Of a stretch of DNA of 64,000 bases, positions 25,453-35,309 are shown one piece after another. The DNA is taken from NCBI GenBank assembly GCA_965231905.1, contig CBDDOO010000001.1, positions 62,001 through 126,000 of the forward strand, read 5' to 3'. Position 1 is the first letter of the stretch; every line of letters begins with the position of its first letter. Source of the stretch: G963663315 sp965231905 (GTDB lineage Bacteria; Pseudomonadota; Gammaproteobacteria; Arenicellales; Poriferihabitantaceae). The notes beneath the pieces were generated by a model that was not told the DNA's origin, made no database searches, and saw only the letters and a list, made by a program, of their open reading frames with translations. A program made the translations under genes and the position numbers.

Positions 25453-26531
25453 CGGAGGCGGGAGCGCCACCGGGAGGCGAAGAGTTTGAGTTCACGCTTC
25501 TCGGTCCCGGCTATGGCGAAAGTATTGTCATGCATATCGGCGCTGGAGAGTGGGTTGTTGTCGATTCATGTGTCTATTCTGACGGAACGCCGCGAGCTTT
25601 GAGGTATCTGGAGAGTATTGGTGTCAACCCGGCTCAGGCCATTGTGCTGATCGTGGCGACGCACTGGCATGACGACCACATACGCGGGATAGCGCGGTTG
25701 GTAGAATTGTGCCCTGCTGCAAAGTTCTGTTGTGCAAGCGTGCTATGCCGCGAAGAATTTCTGGCTTTGGTGGGAACGCTGGAAGGTCGCCATTTCTCCG
25801 TTTCCGGTTCTGGACTACGCGAGATTTACGAGGTGTTTTCAAGACTTGGGGAAACACAGAGGACACCAAAACATGCACTTGCCAACCGAGTCGTACTTCA
25901 GAAAGAGACCTGCACCATATCGTCGCTGTCTCCATGCGATGAGGTTTTCCAGAAGTTTCTGAAGTCTGTTGGACAACTAGTGCCCGGTCAAGGTAAGGAC
26001 AAAACACGGATTCAAAGCCTCTCCCCAAACGAGACCTCTGTTGCACTCTGGGTTGACGCCGGGGATTTCACATTGCTTCTAGGTGCCGACCTTGAGGAGT
26101 GGGGATGGGTCGCCATTGTTGGAAGCCCGGAACGTCCCGTCGGTAAAGCATCGGTATTCAAGGTTCCGCACCACGGTTCGGAAAACGCCGACGAACCGGA
26201 AGTGTGGAAACGAATGCTGATGTCCGATCCTGTTGCCGTTCTGACTCCTTGGCGCCGAGGAGGTCATGTTCTACCGAGAAGGCAGGATGCCGAGCGTATT
26301 CTTGCGGCCACTCGCCACGCCTATGTTACGGACAATGGTTCGCTTCGGCAAAGTCCTCGCCACGAAAACAGTGCGGTAGCGCGAACATTACGGGAATCCA
26401 GGGTCCGGTTTCGTCCGCTGACCTTTGACAGCAGTTCGGTTCGGCTACGGCGTCCCCTCGCCCCTGGGACGGAGGGATGGTCGGTCAAGTTGGTCGGGGA
26501 TGCCTGTCACCTCAAGGAACTTGCGACATAG
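25422..26531 (+). CDS. Metallo-beta-lactamase-fold hydrolase, ComEC/Rec2-like
   Basis: A soluble protein of about 369 residues with a metallo-beta-lactamase domain. The metal site THWHDDHIRG is the HxHxDH motif. GDFTLLLGADLEEWGW supplies the bridging Asp, and VFKVPHHGSENAD is the ComEC-type HHGS motif. There are no membrane segments, unlike true ComEC, so a nuclease or phosphodiesterase activity in the cytoplasm is plausible but inferred. ATG 25422 with a GAGGAG site 5 bases upstream is preferred over GTG 25416. It is the third gene of the overlapping cassette 24113-26531. Next to it lie toxin-antitoxin remnants. Confidence 0.85.
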   Translation: MQSLAVVQSVTEAGAPPGGEEFEFTLLGPGYGESIVMHIGAGEWVVVDSCVYSDGTPRALRYLESIGVNPAQAIVLIVATHWHDDHIRGIARLVELCPAAKFCCASVLCREEFLALVGTLEGRHFSVSGSGLREIYEVFSRLGETQRTPKHALANRVVLQKETCTISSLSPCDEVFQKFLKSVGQLVPGQGKDKTRIQSLSPNETSVALWVDAGDFTLLLGADLEEWGWVAIVGSPERPVGKASVFKVPHHGSENADEPEVWKRMLMSDPVAVLTPWRRGGHVLPRRQDAERILAATRHAYVTDNGSLRQSPRHENSAVARTLRESRVRFRPLTFDSSSVRLRRPLAPGTEGWSVKLVGDACHLKELAT

Positions 26532-26543
26532 CTGGAGATCACA

Positions 26544-26642
26544 ATGCTTGCCAAATTGATTTCCAGGAACCAGTTGACACTGCCGAAGGCGGTGACTGCT
26601 GAGGTAGAAGTTACCGACGCATGGTCCCGGTCACCCAGATGA
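26544..26642 (+). pseudogene. Decayed AbrB/MazE-type antitoxin, in-frame internal deletion
   Basis: The 32-codon frame MLAKLISRNQLTLPKAVTAE... is a near copy of the intact antitoxin at 28100 (MLAKLTSKNQLTLPKAVTAE). After VEVTD it jumps directly to AWSRSPR, which corresponds to the intact C-terminus AWARPPG. About 42 internal codons are therefore missing, without loss of frame. The operator palindrome found before the intact copy is absent. The ATGA overlap with the toxin remnant is preserved. Confidence 0.8.
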
Positions 26643-26878
26643 CACCTGTCCATGCGATATTGAATACAAACGTTCCGAAGGACCAGAAACATGAGGCGAT
26701 TGATCTTCTGCCTCAAACCCCCGGTTTCACATACATTCCAGGAATCTCCGATGATCGAAGAACTGGACTATTCGCAGGATACGCAACCGATGAGCGACCG
26801 GTGAGCGATACCCGGCTCGCTCTTGATACAAACATCATGCTGATCCCTTCTGCACCATCGTATGTCGCACAATGTTAA
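26639..26878 (+). pseudogene. PIN-toxin remnants
   Basis: MTPVHAILNTNV parallels the intact toxin start MTPVRTVLDTSV at 28321, with the first catalytic Asp changed to Asn. The sequence then drifts into DQKHEAIDLLPQTPGFTYIP, the style of another PIN protein. Within it, frames 26751-26804 (MIEELDYSQDTQPMSDR, antitoxin-tail-like) and GTG 26801 (SDTRLALDTNIML, PIN-start-like) overlap as in a second toxin-antitoxin pair. The stretch is best read as stacked debris of PIN-type modules with no functional product. Confidence 0.6.
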
Positions 26879-26944
26879 ACCATGACTACCGGCTACCGAA
26901 GTCGGATTACTTACGAAAAATGGAAAATAATCGGGTGATTTGAA

Positions 26945-27826
26945 GTGGTTAGTAAAGCGGATGAGCAGAGGGGACCACGATTATCAGTTTGGCGGATGAT
27001 AGAGATAATCGGGATATTAGCAGCATTAGCGACCTTATGCATTGCGGCAAGGGAATTTCATGAGAGTAGCAATGTAAGGAAAGCGACACTTTTTGTTATG
27101 TTATTGGAAAGACTGGACATAGCCAGAGTGGAAGACCGCGGGAAAGATGCGGTAGAAAAAGATGGGAAAAAATATTTGTGTACTGAAGAATTAAAAGCGC
27201 AGTTGGGTCAGATCAAGGCGCTGGAGCTCAGTAACAGCCTGAATATAAACCTGATGTCCATTGATGCAAGAAGGGTGAACCTCTCTGCATTCAGAGTAAA
27301 CGATGAAGACAATGAGGAGGGAGATACATACAAAGATAAAAGCACGAATAGTAGATTTGGCATCAATTTAAGTAATGCAAAAATGCGTAGAACGGACCTC
27401 AGCAGATCTAACTTGCGAAAAGCTAATTTGCACAAAGCAGACCTAAGGAAAGCGCATATGTATCGAACATGTTTGAAAAATGCCAACCTTGCAGAGTCCA
27501 AAATGAATCATGTGGATGCATCGCGGACAGACTTCACTGATTCAAACCTAAAGGGCGCGGTAATGAATAATGGTGAATTTGACAGGGCCAATTTCGAGGG
27601 AGCTAATTTCAAGGGAGTTGAAATGGTAAATGCCGATTTAACAAAAGCTAACCTGTCAGGGGTAAAAAATCTTGAAAACAGTCAACTGGAACAGGCATGT
27701 ACTAACGGAAAAGAATCAGGAAAACCAATAATACAGAAGGACTCTAATTTGGTTCTACCTATAAAAAAATGTAAGCGATATAAAGAAAAAAGCCATCAAC
27801 CCTCACCAATTCCCTCACGCAAGTGA
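26945..27826 (+). CDS. Membrane-anchored pentapeptide-repeat protein
   Basis: The protein has 293 residues and starts at GTG 26945. A single N-terminal hydrophobic segment (MIEIIGILAALATLCIAA, about residues 18-35) probably anchors it. Residues about 135-245 form pentapeptide repeats of A(D/N)Lxx type (LSNAKMRRTDLSRSNLRKANLHKADLRKAHM in consecutive fives; ANFEGANFKGVEMVNADLTKANLSG), which fold as a right-handed quadrilateral helix. Function in this family ranges widely, including DNA mimicry and signalling. It is clearly AT-richer than the core genes, suggesting transfer. The C-terminus is basic (KKCKRYKEKSH). Confidence 0.85.
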   Translation: MVSKADEQRGPRLSVWRMIEIIGILAALATLCIAAREFHESSNVRKATLFVMLLERLDIARVEDRGKDAVEKDGKKYLCTEELKAQLGQIKALELSNSLNINLMSIDARRVNLSAFRVNDEDNEEGDTYKDKSTNSRFGINLSNAKMRRTDLSRSNLRKANLHKADLRKAHMYRTCLKNANLAESKMNHVDASRTDFTDSNLKGAVMNNGEFDRANFEGANFKGVEMVNADLTKANLSGVKNLENSQLEQACTNGKESGKPIIQKDSNLVLPIKKCKRYKEKSHQPSPIPSRK

Positions 27827-27994
27827 ATTCGTGGGTTTGATGCGGTCGGGTATTTTGAATAGAGAGAGATGCCTATGCCGACCCCCTGTTCCAGGACTGC
27901 CATTGGAATGCTCCCGATTCGGCATGCAGAATTCTTCAGTTGATGTCGGTTGATGCGGGATGACTAGTAATCCACATCTGGAAGAAACCCCAGT

Positions 27995-28022
27995 GAATCG
28001 GAACAACCGAATCGGAACAACC
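27995..28022. repeat. Perfect 14-base tandem duplication
   Basis: GAATCGGAACAACC occurs twice in direct succession (27995-28008 and 28009-28022), about 25 bases before the toxin-antitoxin operator. The rest of 27827-28046 holds no supported gene. A fragmentary frame near 27875-27960 (DAYADPLFQDCHWNAPDSA) may be coding debris. Confidence 0.7.
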
Positions 28023-28046
28023 GTAGTCACAGCGCACCCCAAATGT

Positions 28047-28077
28047 TATAGTAAGGATACATTTTATCCTTACTATA
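28047..28077. promoter_or_regulatory. Operator palindrome of the AbrB/PIN toxin-antitoxin operon
   Basis: Perfect 13-base arms, TATAGTAAGGATA (28047-28059) and TATCCTTACTATA (28065-28077), flank a 5-base spacer, 22 bases before the antitoxin ATG. This is the expected position and form for autorepression by a dimeric AbrB-type antitoxin. A GGGGG ribosome site follows at about 28090. Confidence 0.75.
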
Positions 28078-28099
28078 TATTCAGTAATCAGGGGGTTTC

Positions 28100-28324
28100 A
28101 TGCTTGCCAAACTGACTTCCAAAAACCAGTTGACTCTGCCGAAGGCGGTGACTGCCGAAGTAGAGGCTACCGACTATTTTGATGTGACGACGGAAAACGG
28201 TCGTATCGTGCTAACCCCCGTTCGGGTCAACCGCGCCGATGGCGTCCGTGCGAAGCTCGCCGAACTCGGTCTGTCGGAGAACGATGTCTGCGATGCGGTC
28301 GCATGGGCCCGGCCGCCCGGATGA
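28100..28324 (+). CDS. AbrB/MazE-type antitoxin
   Basis: This 74-residue protein has a SpoVT-AbrB swapped-hairpin domain (MLAKLTSKNQLTLPKAV, then DYFDVTTENGRIVLTPVR) and a C-terminal tail that would bind the toxin. It neutralises the PIN toxin encoded immediately downstream (ATGA overlap) and probably represses its own promoter through the palindrome at 28047-28077. A deleted paralogue lies at 26544. Confidence 0.9.
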   Translation: MLAKLTSKNQLTLPKAVTAEVEATDYFDVTTENGRIVLTPVRVNRADGVRAKLAELGLSENDVCDAVAWARPPG

Positions 28325-28740
28325 CGCCTGTCCGCACGGTTCTGGATACAAGCGTTCTGGTCTCGGCACTCCTGTTTCACGCCGGTTCACTGTCCTGGTT
28401 ACGCGGCGCCTGGCGTTCGGGGCGTATTCTGCCGCTGGTAAGTCGCGATACCACGACGGAGTTGATCCGGGTTCTCACCTATCCGAAGTTTGCGTTTGGC
28501 GCCAGCGAACAGCGGGACCTGCTCGACGATTATCTGCCGTTCTGCGAAAGCGTCACCGTACCGGTCCCGCCTCCTGATGTGCCTGAATGCCGGGACCCTT
28601 TTGATCGGCCGTTCCTGGAGTTGGCGCTTGCAGGGCGGGCCGATGTCATTGTGACTGGCGATGCCGACCTGCTTGTACTTACCGGGAAGTTTGCTGTGCC
28701 AATCCAGCCTTGCGCGGATTTCAAAAGACTTCTGGTGTGA
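28321..28740 (+). CDS. PIN-domain toxin of type II toxin-antitoxin system
   Basis: This 139-residue predicted ribonuclease belongs to the putative PIN toxin family TIGR00305. The acidic active-site residues appear in VLDTSVLVSAL (first Asp), TTTELIRVL (Glu), DPFDRPFLELAL and DVIVTGDADLLVL (Asp pair). ATG 28321 overlaps the antitoxin stop. Family members cleave RNA and are held inactive by their antitoxin. All expected catalytic positions seem intact, unlike the decayed copy at 26639. Confidence 0.9.
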   Translation: MTPVRTVLDTSVLVSALLFHAGSLSWLRGAWRSGRILPLVSRDTTTELIRVLTYPKFAFGASEQRDLLDDYLPFCESVTVPVPPPDVPECRDPFDRPFLELALAGRADVIVTGDADLLVLTGKFAVPIQPCADFKRLLV

Positions 28741-28806
28741 CGGGATGGTTGTGATTTGCGGACTGTTAGACATCCACATTTATACAGGATTGAATAAGCG
28801 CGAATA

Positions 28807-31800
28807 ATGTCTGCATTAATTGAAATTACCGGAGATGATATTGCCGCATTGGGCGATGCAGACCTGCGTGCCTTGATAGGCTTATTTGTGTGAGGCGGAC
28901 TACAAGTTAGCAGGTTTGTCGACGGCAGGAATCAAATGGGGTGGTCATCAGGATGCCGCCGATGGTGGCCTGGATGTTGTCGTTGACGACGATGTATCAC
29001 CCCCTGCCGCAAGTTTTGTGCCGAGAAACGCAACAGGTTTTCAGGTTAAAAAGTCTGATATGCTGAAAGCGAAAATCCTTGAGGAAATGAGGCCAGGAGG
29101 TAAATTGCGTGAATCCATCAAAGCGCTTCTGCAAAACAAAGGGGCTTATATCATTATCAGTTCGGCCGGTTCCACGACGAACACAGCCCTCACAAGACGA
29201 GTCAGAGCTATGAACAAGGCAGTGGCTAATGAAATTGGTCATAAGAATTTTCATTTGGATTTTTTTGATCGCGGGCGCGTTGCAACGTGGGTTCGTTCGT
29301 ACCCATCTATGGTTATATGGGTGCGAGAAAAAATAAACAAGCCTCTGACAGGGTGGCAAAGGTATGGAGATTGGACACATACCTCAGGAGCGGTCGGGGA
29401 TGAATATATTCTCGATGACTACCTTCGGTTGCATGATGGGAATAACTCAACAAATCAAAACCTGTCTATTGAAGACGGCTTGTTAAGACTTCGTACAGCC
29501 CTGCAGAAACCAGGGGTGTCTATACGACTAACAGGATTATCCGGTGTTGGAAAGACACGACTTGTCCAGGTTTTATTTGATAATAGAGTGGGTGAGAAAG
29601 CGCTTGACCAATATCGGGCAATCTACACGGATATGGCCGATAGTCCCTCACCTGACCCAGTTGCAATGGCTGGTCAGCTTATTAACGATAGAAGTAGGCC
29701 AGTACTGATTGTTGATAATTGCCCTCCAGATTTGCATCGCCGCTTGACAAAATCCTGTTCCGTGCAGCAAAGCGCTGTCAGTCTGCTTACAGTTGAATAC
29801 GATGTGCGCGATGATCTTCCAGAAGAAACCAATGTGTTCAGACTTGAACCTGCCAGCGAAACCGTTGTTGAAAAGCTGATCAGTAAACAGTTTGCTCATA
29901 TTAGTCGGGTTGATGTGAGAACAATTGCAAATTTTTCCGGTGGCAATGCACGTATAGCCATAACGCTTGCGAACACTGTAAAAAAAGGTGAAACCTTATC
30001 AGGATTCCGTGACGAGGAGCTTTTCAAAAGACTTTTCTGGCAGCGTCATGATCCTGATCAAAGCTTGCTCATCTCAGCACAGGCGTGTTCTCTCGTTTAT
30101 TCATTCGAAGGCACAGATGTAAACTCTGAAAAATCAGAGATCAAGTTCCTTGCCTCTCTTGTTGACAAAACTGGCGCCGAGCTATTCCGTGATATTGCTG
30201 AACTCAGGAAGCGAGATCTTATTCAATCTCGTGGTGTCTGGCGGGCTGTACTTCCTCATGCGATTGCAAATCGTCTTGCCAAAGGTGCGCTTGAGTCTAT
30301 TCCAAAAGATATCCTGGTGAATGGGGTTTTGGGGAGTTCTGAAAGGCTGATAAAGTCGTTCACACGCCGTTTAAGTTATCTTCATGACTGCGATGCAGCT
30401 ATTGGCATCGTGAATGACTGGCTCGGCCAGGATGGCTGGATCGGAAAGGTAGTTGATAACCTCAATAATTTCGAAATTGACGTTCTTAGTAATATCGCGC
30501 CGGTATCACCGGCCAATACGGTTGAAGCCATAGAACGGGCTGTAAATGGGAGGGATGGGGGCGCATTTACTTCAAATAATAATCCCCGGTCCGCTGAGTT
30601 CGTGCGATTGCTGAGGCATTTGGCATACGACCCGAAACTATTCGACAGGAGTGCAAGACTGCTGTGCCGTTTCGCGCTATCAGAAAATCAGGATGCGCAC
30701 GACACACTCGAATCATTGTTTTGTATTTACTTGTCCGGGACGCATGCGCGTATTGAAGCCAGAGCCAGGATTATCGAGGAATTGATAGACTCTGGAGATA
30801 AGAGCAAGCAGGAGCTCGGTCTTCTTTTACTCGATGCTGCGCTGAAGACAAGGCCTTCCAGTCCATTCCATGAATTTAATTTTGGGGCAAGGTCCAGAGA
30901 TTACGGGTATTATCCCGGTACACATGAAGAAATAGTCCACCGGTTTGATATTGTTATCAATATTTGCTCACGAGTTGCTATTTCAGGTCGATCAATTTCG
31001 AAGCAGGCGAAAAAAATTCTGGCAAATAATCTGTGTGATTTGTGGAAAACAGGCTGTGTGTTTGATTTGTTAGAGCAATCAGCCAGAGAGATTCTGGCAC
31101 AGGGAGCATGGAATGATGGCTGGATTGCTGTGCGTGAAATCATACAATACAACAGTAGCAGCTTTACCAATGTAGGCAAGGAAAGGATATACCGGCTGGA
31201 GAAGTTTTTGAAGCCTGTTAGCCTTTTGGAAAAAGCGCGTGCTTTCGCGCTTTCAGAGGCACATGGCGGCTTTGATTTGGAAGAAGGGTACAACGAAGAA
31301 GATGCCGCTGCCAGATATCGCCGCACAGAAGAAACAACCCGTAAGATTGGTGCCGAAGTTGCGCAAGATTCTGGGACATTCAACACATTGCTGCCAGAAC
31401 TTGTCTCCACAGATAATAGAAGGCTGGTTCATTTTGGCATTGGTCTGGCAGAAGGGAGTAATGACAAAAAAGCGCTTTTCCAAGCCTTGTATGTTGAACT
31501 TGCAAAGACAGAACCAGAAGTACGTCAGATTGGTGTTTTTCTGGGCTTTCTTTCGTCATGCGCAAAATCAGACCCTGCGTTCTACAACTCGATACTCGGT
31601 GGTTTGGTCAGGGATGATTTGTTAGGGAAATGGTTTCCAGAGATTCAGATATGTACTTCTACTATGGATCAAAGGGGTGTAGAGAGACTGCATGAAGCTC
31701 TTGACCTTGGAATAACGGAAATACAGCTATTCCGGTATCTTGCATTCGGGCGTGCCCATGAGTCCATAAGTGACGATGATCTGGCTAGTCTGCTGAATAA

Positions 31801-32599
31801 AATTCTCTTGAAAAAGAGTGGGATCAGTGTCGCCCTTGAAATACTGGACATGCGGTTTTTCAGTCATAACCAGGAATCATCGGAGTACTCCGACGACTTG
31901 ATGGCGGTGGCGCGGAACCTGATGGCGACATTCCCATTTGCTGAAAAGAATAATGCTGACAATCCTGATTACGCACTGGGAAAAGTTGCCAGTATCTGTC
32001 TGGCCGGACCAAAAGGCACTCACGCCGCCATAGTAACGTGCGAAAATCTTGATAAGGGAATTTCAGAATACCGTCTATCTTTCTTTAGCTATCCCTTATT
32101 GCTCAACAGCCTTGCAAAAGTCCAACCCACAATATATCTGGATGTGTTTTTGAAGGATTATCCTCTGATTACTCATTCCGATGAACAGTGTCGTAATCCT
32201 CTGGATCAAATTTCGGATATTGACCTCCTGTCCTGGTGCGAGAAAGATCCATCTTCCCGCTATGCGCTGGTTGCGTCATGGATGCAGGCATTCAGCAAAT
32301 CGGATGAAACAGGGAAATACGAATGGAAACCTTTTGTGTATACGATCTTTGATAAAGCGCCTGTATTGGAGGATGTTTTAAAACATCTTTCCGATAAATT
32401 CCCGCCTACGTCATGGAGCGGTTCGCGAGCAGATATTCTGCAAGATCGTGCTGTTTTATATCAAGGTCTATGTGGACATGACAATGAGAAGGTCGCAATC
32501 TGGGCCAGAAATGAACATGAGAAATTACAGGAAAGGATAAGAAAAGAACGTGAACGGGAAGATCAGGAGAACCGCGAACAGGACGAAAGATTTGAATAA
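28807..32599 (+). CDS. Nuclease-STAND NTPase, probable antiphage protein, frameshifted near the start
   Basis: This is a giant multidomain protein. ATG 28807 opens MSALIEITGDDIAALGDADL and then ALIGLFV, and runs into TGA at 28891. One base out of frame, the sequence continues smoothly as CEADYKLAGLSTAGIKWGG for 1,230 further codons to 32599, so a single-base shift at about 28885-28890 separates them. The N-terminal domain looks like a PD-(D/E)XK nuclease (DAADGGLDVVVD, then GFQVKKS). The middle holds a STAND-type P-loop (LSGVGKTRLVQVLF, near 29540) and Walker B (PVLIVDNCPP, near 29695). The last 750 or so residues are helical and repeat-like, presumably a sensor. The layout resembles Avs (AVAST) proteins. 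The tail is highly charged. Confidence 0.8.
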
Positions 32600-32649
32600 T
32601 CGGGCACACTAGTCATGGCTTCGTCCATGTCGATGCAAGAGCGCGTTGT

Positions 32650-35280
32650 TCAAAATCGCGCTTTTTCCTGTAGTTGTGTCCGTATATCCTTGCCATGGAC
32701 TTGCTTTTCCGCGAGGATGAACAGACCCTTCCCATTACTTTCCCGTTCCCATAATTCCCCGATAGTCCGTTTCTCGGCGGTGTCCGGGTTATCGGCGATA
32801 TGAGCGCCTTTGTATTCGATGACCAGAAGCCGGTCATCCTCCAGCTTGGCTACGAAGTCAGGATAAAATTTGTCGGTTGCTGTCGGTAGCCAGAACGAAG
32901 CCGGATGGCGCGCAATGTTCCTGATCCAGAACCTGATCCCAGTGAGGCTGTCGATAGCCTGGGCGCACTGGAACTCCTCGCCATCCTCGGCGCCGTCAAA
33001 GACTGCAACATGGCTGGGTCCGAGGAAATGCTTCTGCGGTTTCCAGGGTCCGCGGTAGAGGCGCTGACTTTGATACATGCCGTTCCGAAACTCAAAAGTG
33101 TTCTCGAACGCCACCTCAACCCGCGCTTCAGGGGCGAACAGGAGGCGTTGATAAACGTCGTTACGCTCCTGTTGGCGGAAGGCTGTGATCTTCTCACGTA
33201 TCTTGCGAGCGAGGATGAACTTGCAGCGCATCAGCGCGGCGATGTGCATTCCGCGTGTCGTGATCAGATGATTCACAAGGCGGCTTAACCAACTGATCAG
33301 ATCATTCTGACGGATATCCGGCTGGCGCACCTCCCGATCAAGCCAGAGCACAAGGGCTTGTGAGGTCCAGCCCTCCATATCGACATCAAGCGCCAACTGC
33401 TCTTCCTCGGCAGCGAACCGGTATTTGATCTGGTTGCCGTCAAGGTCAATCTCAAAGCTGCGCGCTGTCTCCCGGATTGTGAACTCGTTTTTATCCAGTT
33501 TCGGGGAGTGGTCAAGAAGTGACCAGTCATGGTATTCCATGAATACATCGGTGTCCGCGAACTCCAATACGCCCTGAACCTCCGACATCAAGCGGGGAAT
33601 CCGGAATGCCTCACCCCGCTCGGCGGGTGAAAGCAGTTTGTGCGTTTCCATACGATATTGGGTGACGGCTTTCAGGAAGTCCCCGCGTTCGTATTCCGGG
33701 ATGCCCTCTGCAATTTTCTGCGCCAGGCTTTCATCGAGATAGCCGGTCACAGCGATCTCCACCATCCCATGTCCGATCTCCTGAACAGTAGTGGTTTCTC
33801 GCGTTTTCAAATCCAGAATCGTCTCCGGCGCTGCCTTGAGGGTGTAGTTGAAAGTGGGTTTTGGTTTGTTGCGCGTCTGCAACAGGGCATCATCCATATC
33901 CAGTTCTTTTTGCGCCGGTTCAATATTGTCGCGCGCCTCATCTTCCTCGAACCCCATGGCGACCAGCTTGTCGACAAGAGCGCGCGCCGCTTCCCCGAAG
34001 GAGGGTTCCGAGAGAAACGCGTAAGCCTTGTTCAGCATGTCCGATTCGCGTCGTTTGGCATACGGCATTCGCAACACGCGGCCCAGCAATTGTTCTACAT
34101 TCACCGCGCTGCCAATGCGGGAAACGGAACAGAAGATATATGCAAAGGAACAGTCCCAGCCCTCTTTCAGGGCCTCAATGGTGATAACGTATTCAATCGG
34201 GCACTCCGGGTCGAACAGGTCAATCCTGTCGAGTTCGCGTTGATCTCCGGTTACGATGGCGATCTTTCTTTCGGGGATTCGTTCGACCTCAATCAGGTGG
34301 CGCTTCAGTATGCCGACCGTCACCTCCTGATTTTTCTTCTGCGCCTGAAACAGGACGACAGGCCGGATATAATCAGGGTCGTTTGCGGCAATTTCGGCCA
34401 ACGAGGTTCGGGCCGCAATGGCGCCGTTTACGGCATTCTGCCAAGTGTCATGTTCAGAAAGCATGACCGGCAGCTTGATCATGTCTTCACGTTTCAACTC
34501 CTGCGCCGTCACGCTATGGAGTATATTGGAGTTCAGTCGCGGGGTAGCGGTGAATTCAATGATGGCCGAAGGGTTCACACGCGCCTGCATCTCCCGCGTC
34601 AGTCCGGTGACGGCGTTATGCGCCTCGTCCACAATCATCAACGGACGATGAACGTGCAGCAGATTCGCGAAGGAAAACTTCGTTCCACCGTTCTCCATCG
34701 TTTCCAGTTCTGGCAGGGTTTTCGGTAGTCCGGTGAAATGCGGCTCCATGTTTTCGTTGTGAGCGTAGACCTTGCGACCTTCGGTATTCGTTACACGCAG
34801 TGTCTGGATTGTTCCCACCACGATGCAGCAATGGTCACGGATATCGTGTGGGCGGATGTGTGTAAAATCGGTGATGTCGAATACGCGCACACGACCGTCG
34901 AACGCTTCATCGAGAACCTGCCTGTAGGGGTGCCGGGTATTTTGCAACGCCTCGGCCGTCTGCAGGCGGATTGTGTTGGATGGGACCAGCCACAGTACCA
35001 GCGGCCAATCCTTCTCGATCCAGGCATCGCGCGCAATCGCGATGGAGTGGGCGCCGAGGATTGTTTTGCCGCCGCCCGTGGGCAGCCGCAGGCAGACATA
35101 AGGGGTATTCGGCAGTTCAGCAAGCGGTGAATACCGGCTGCCATAGAGTCCCAGACGCTTCGCTTGTTCCGGTTCACTGGTGATTGTTTTGTAAGCGTTT
35201 GCGGGACCGCCGATACGCGCTTCCTCAAAAAACCGGCGGAGGGTGTTGAGGGTTTCAGTCTGGTATTCCTTCAGTTTCAT
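32650..35280 (-). CDS. res: Type III restriction enzyme, Res subunit
   Basis: This is an 876-residue helicase-nuclease. Superfamily 2 motifs are Walker A (CLRLPTGGGKTILGAHSIA), DEAH box (MIVDEAHNAVTGL), motif III (EFTATPRLNS) and motif VI (VEQLLGRVLRMPYAK). The C-terminal endonuclease domain shows PD-(D/E)XK residues (KFYPDFVAKLEDDRLLVIEYKGAH). With Mod it forms the Res-Mod complex that translocates along, and cuts near, unmethylated asymmetric sites. It lies 29 bases downstream of mod on the same strand and ends 50 bases from the convergent STAND gene. The gene is intact. Confidence 0.95.
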   Translation of the reverse strand: MKLKEYQTETLNTLRRFFEEARIGGPANAYKTITSEPEQAKRLGLYGSRYSPLAELPNTPYVCLRLPTGGGKTILGAHSIAIARDAWIEKDWPLVLWLVPSNTIRLQTAEALQNTRHPYRQVLDEAFDGRVRVFDITDFTHIRPHDIRDHCCIVVGTIQTLRVTNTEGRKVYAHNENMEPHFTGLPKTLPELETMENGGTKFSFANLLHVHRPLMIVDEAHNAVTGLTREMQARVNPSAIIEFTATPRLNSNILHSVTAQELKREDMIKLPVMLSEHDTWQNAVNGAIAARTSLAEIAANDPDYIRPVVLFQAQKKNQEVTVGILKRHLIEVERIPERKIAIVTGDQRELDRIDLFDPECPIEYVITIEALKEGWDCSFAYIFCSVSRIGSAVNVEQLLGRVLRMPYAKRRESDMLNKAYAFLSEPSFGEAARALVDKLVAMGFEEDEARDNIEPAQKELDMDDALLQTRNKPKPTFNYTLKAAPETILDLKTRETTTVQEIGHGMVEIAVTGYLDESLAQKIAEGIPEYERGDFLKAVTQYRMETHKLLSPAERGEAFRIPRLMSEVQGVLEFADTDVFMEYHDWSLLDHSPKLDKNEFTIRETARSFEIDLDGNQIKYRFAAEEEQLALDVDMEGWTSQALVLWLDREVRQPDIRQNDLISWLSRLVNHLITTRGMHIAALMRCKFILARKIREKITAFRQQERNDVYQRLLFAPEARVEVAFENTFEFRNGMYQSQRLYRGPWKPQKHFLGPSHVAVFDGAEDGEEFQCAQAIDSLTGIRFWIRNIARHPASFWLPTATDKFYPDFVAKLEDDRLLVIEYKGAHIADNPDTAEKRTIGELWERESNGKGLFILAEKQVHGKDIRTQLQEKARF

Positions 35281-35309
35281 GATGGTTTTTCAGGCCCGCA
35301 GTACCTGTT

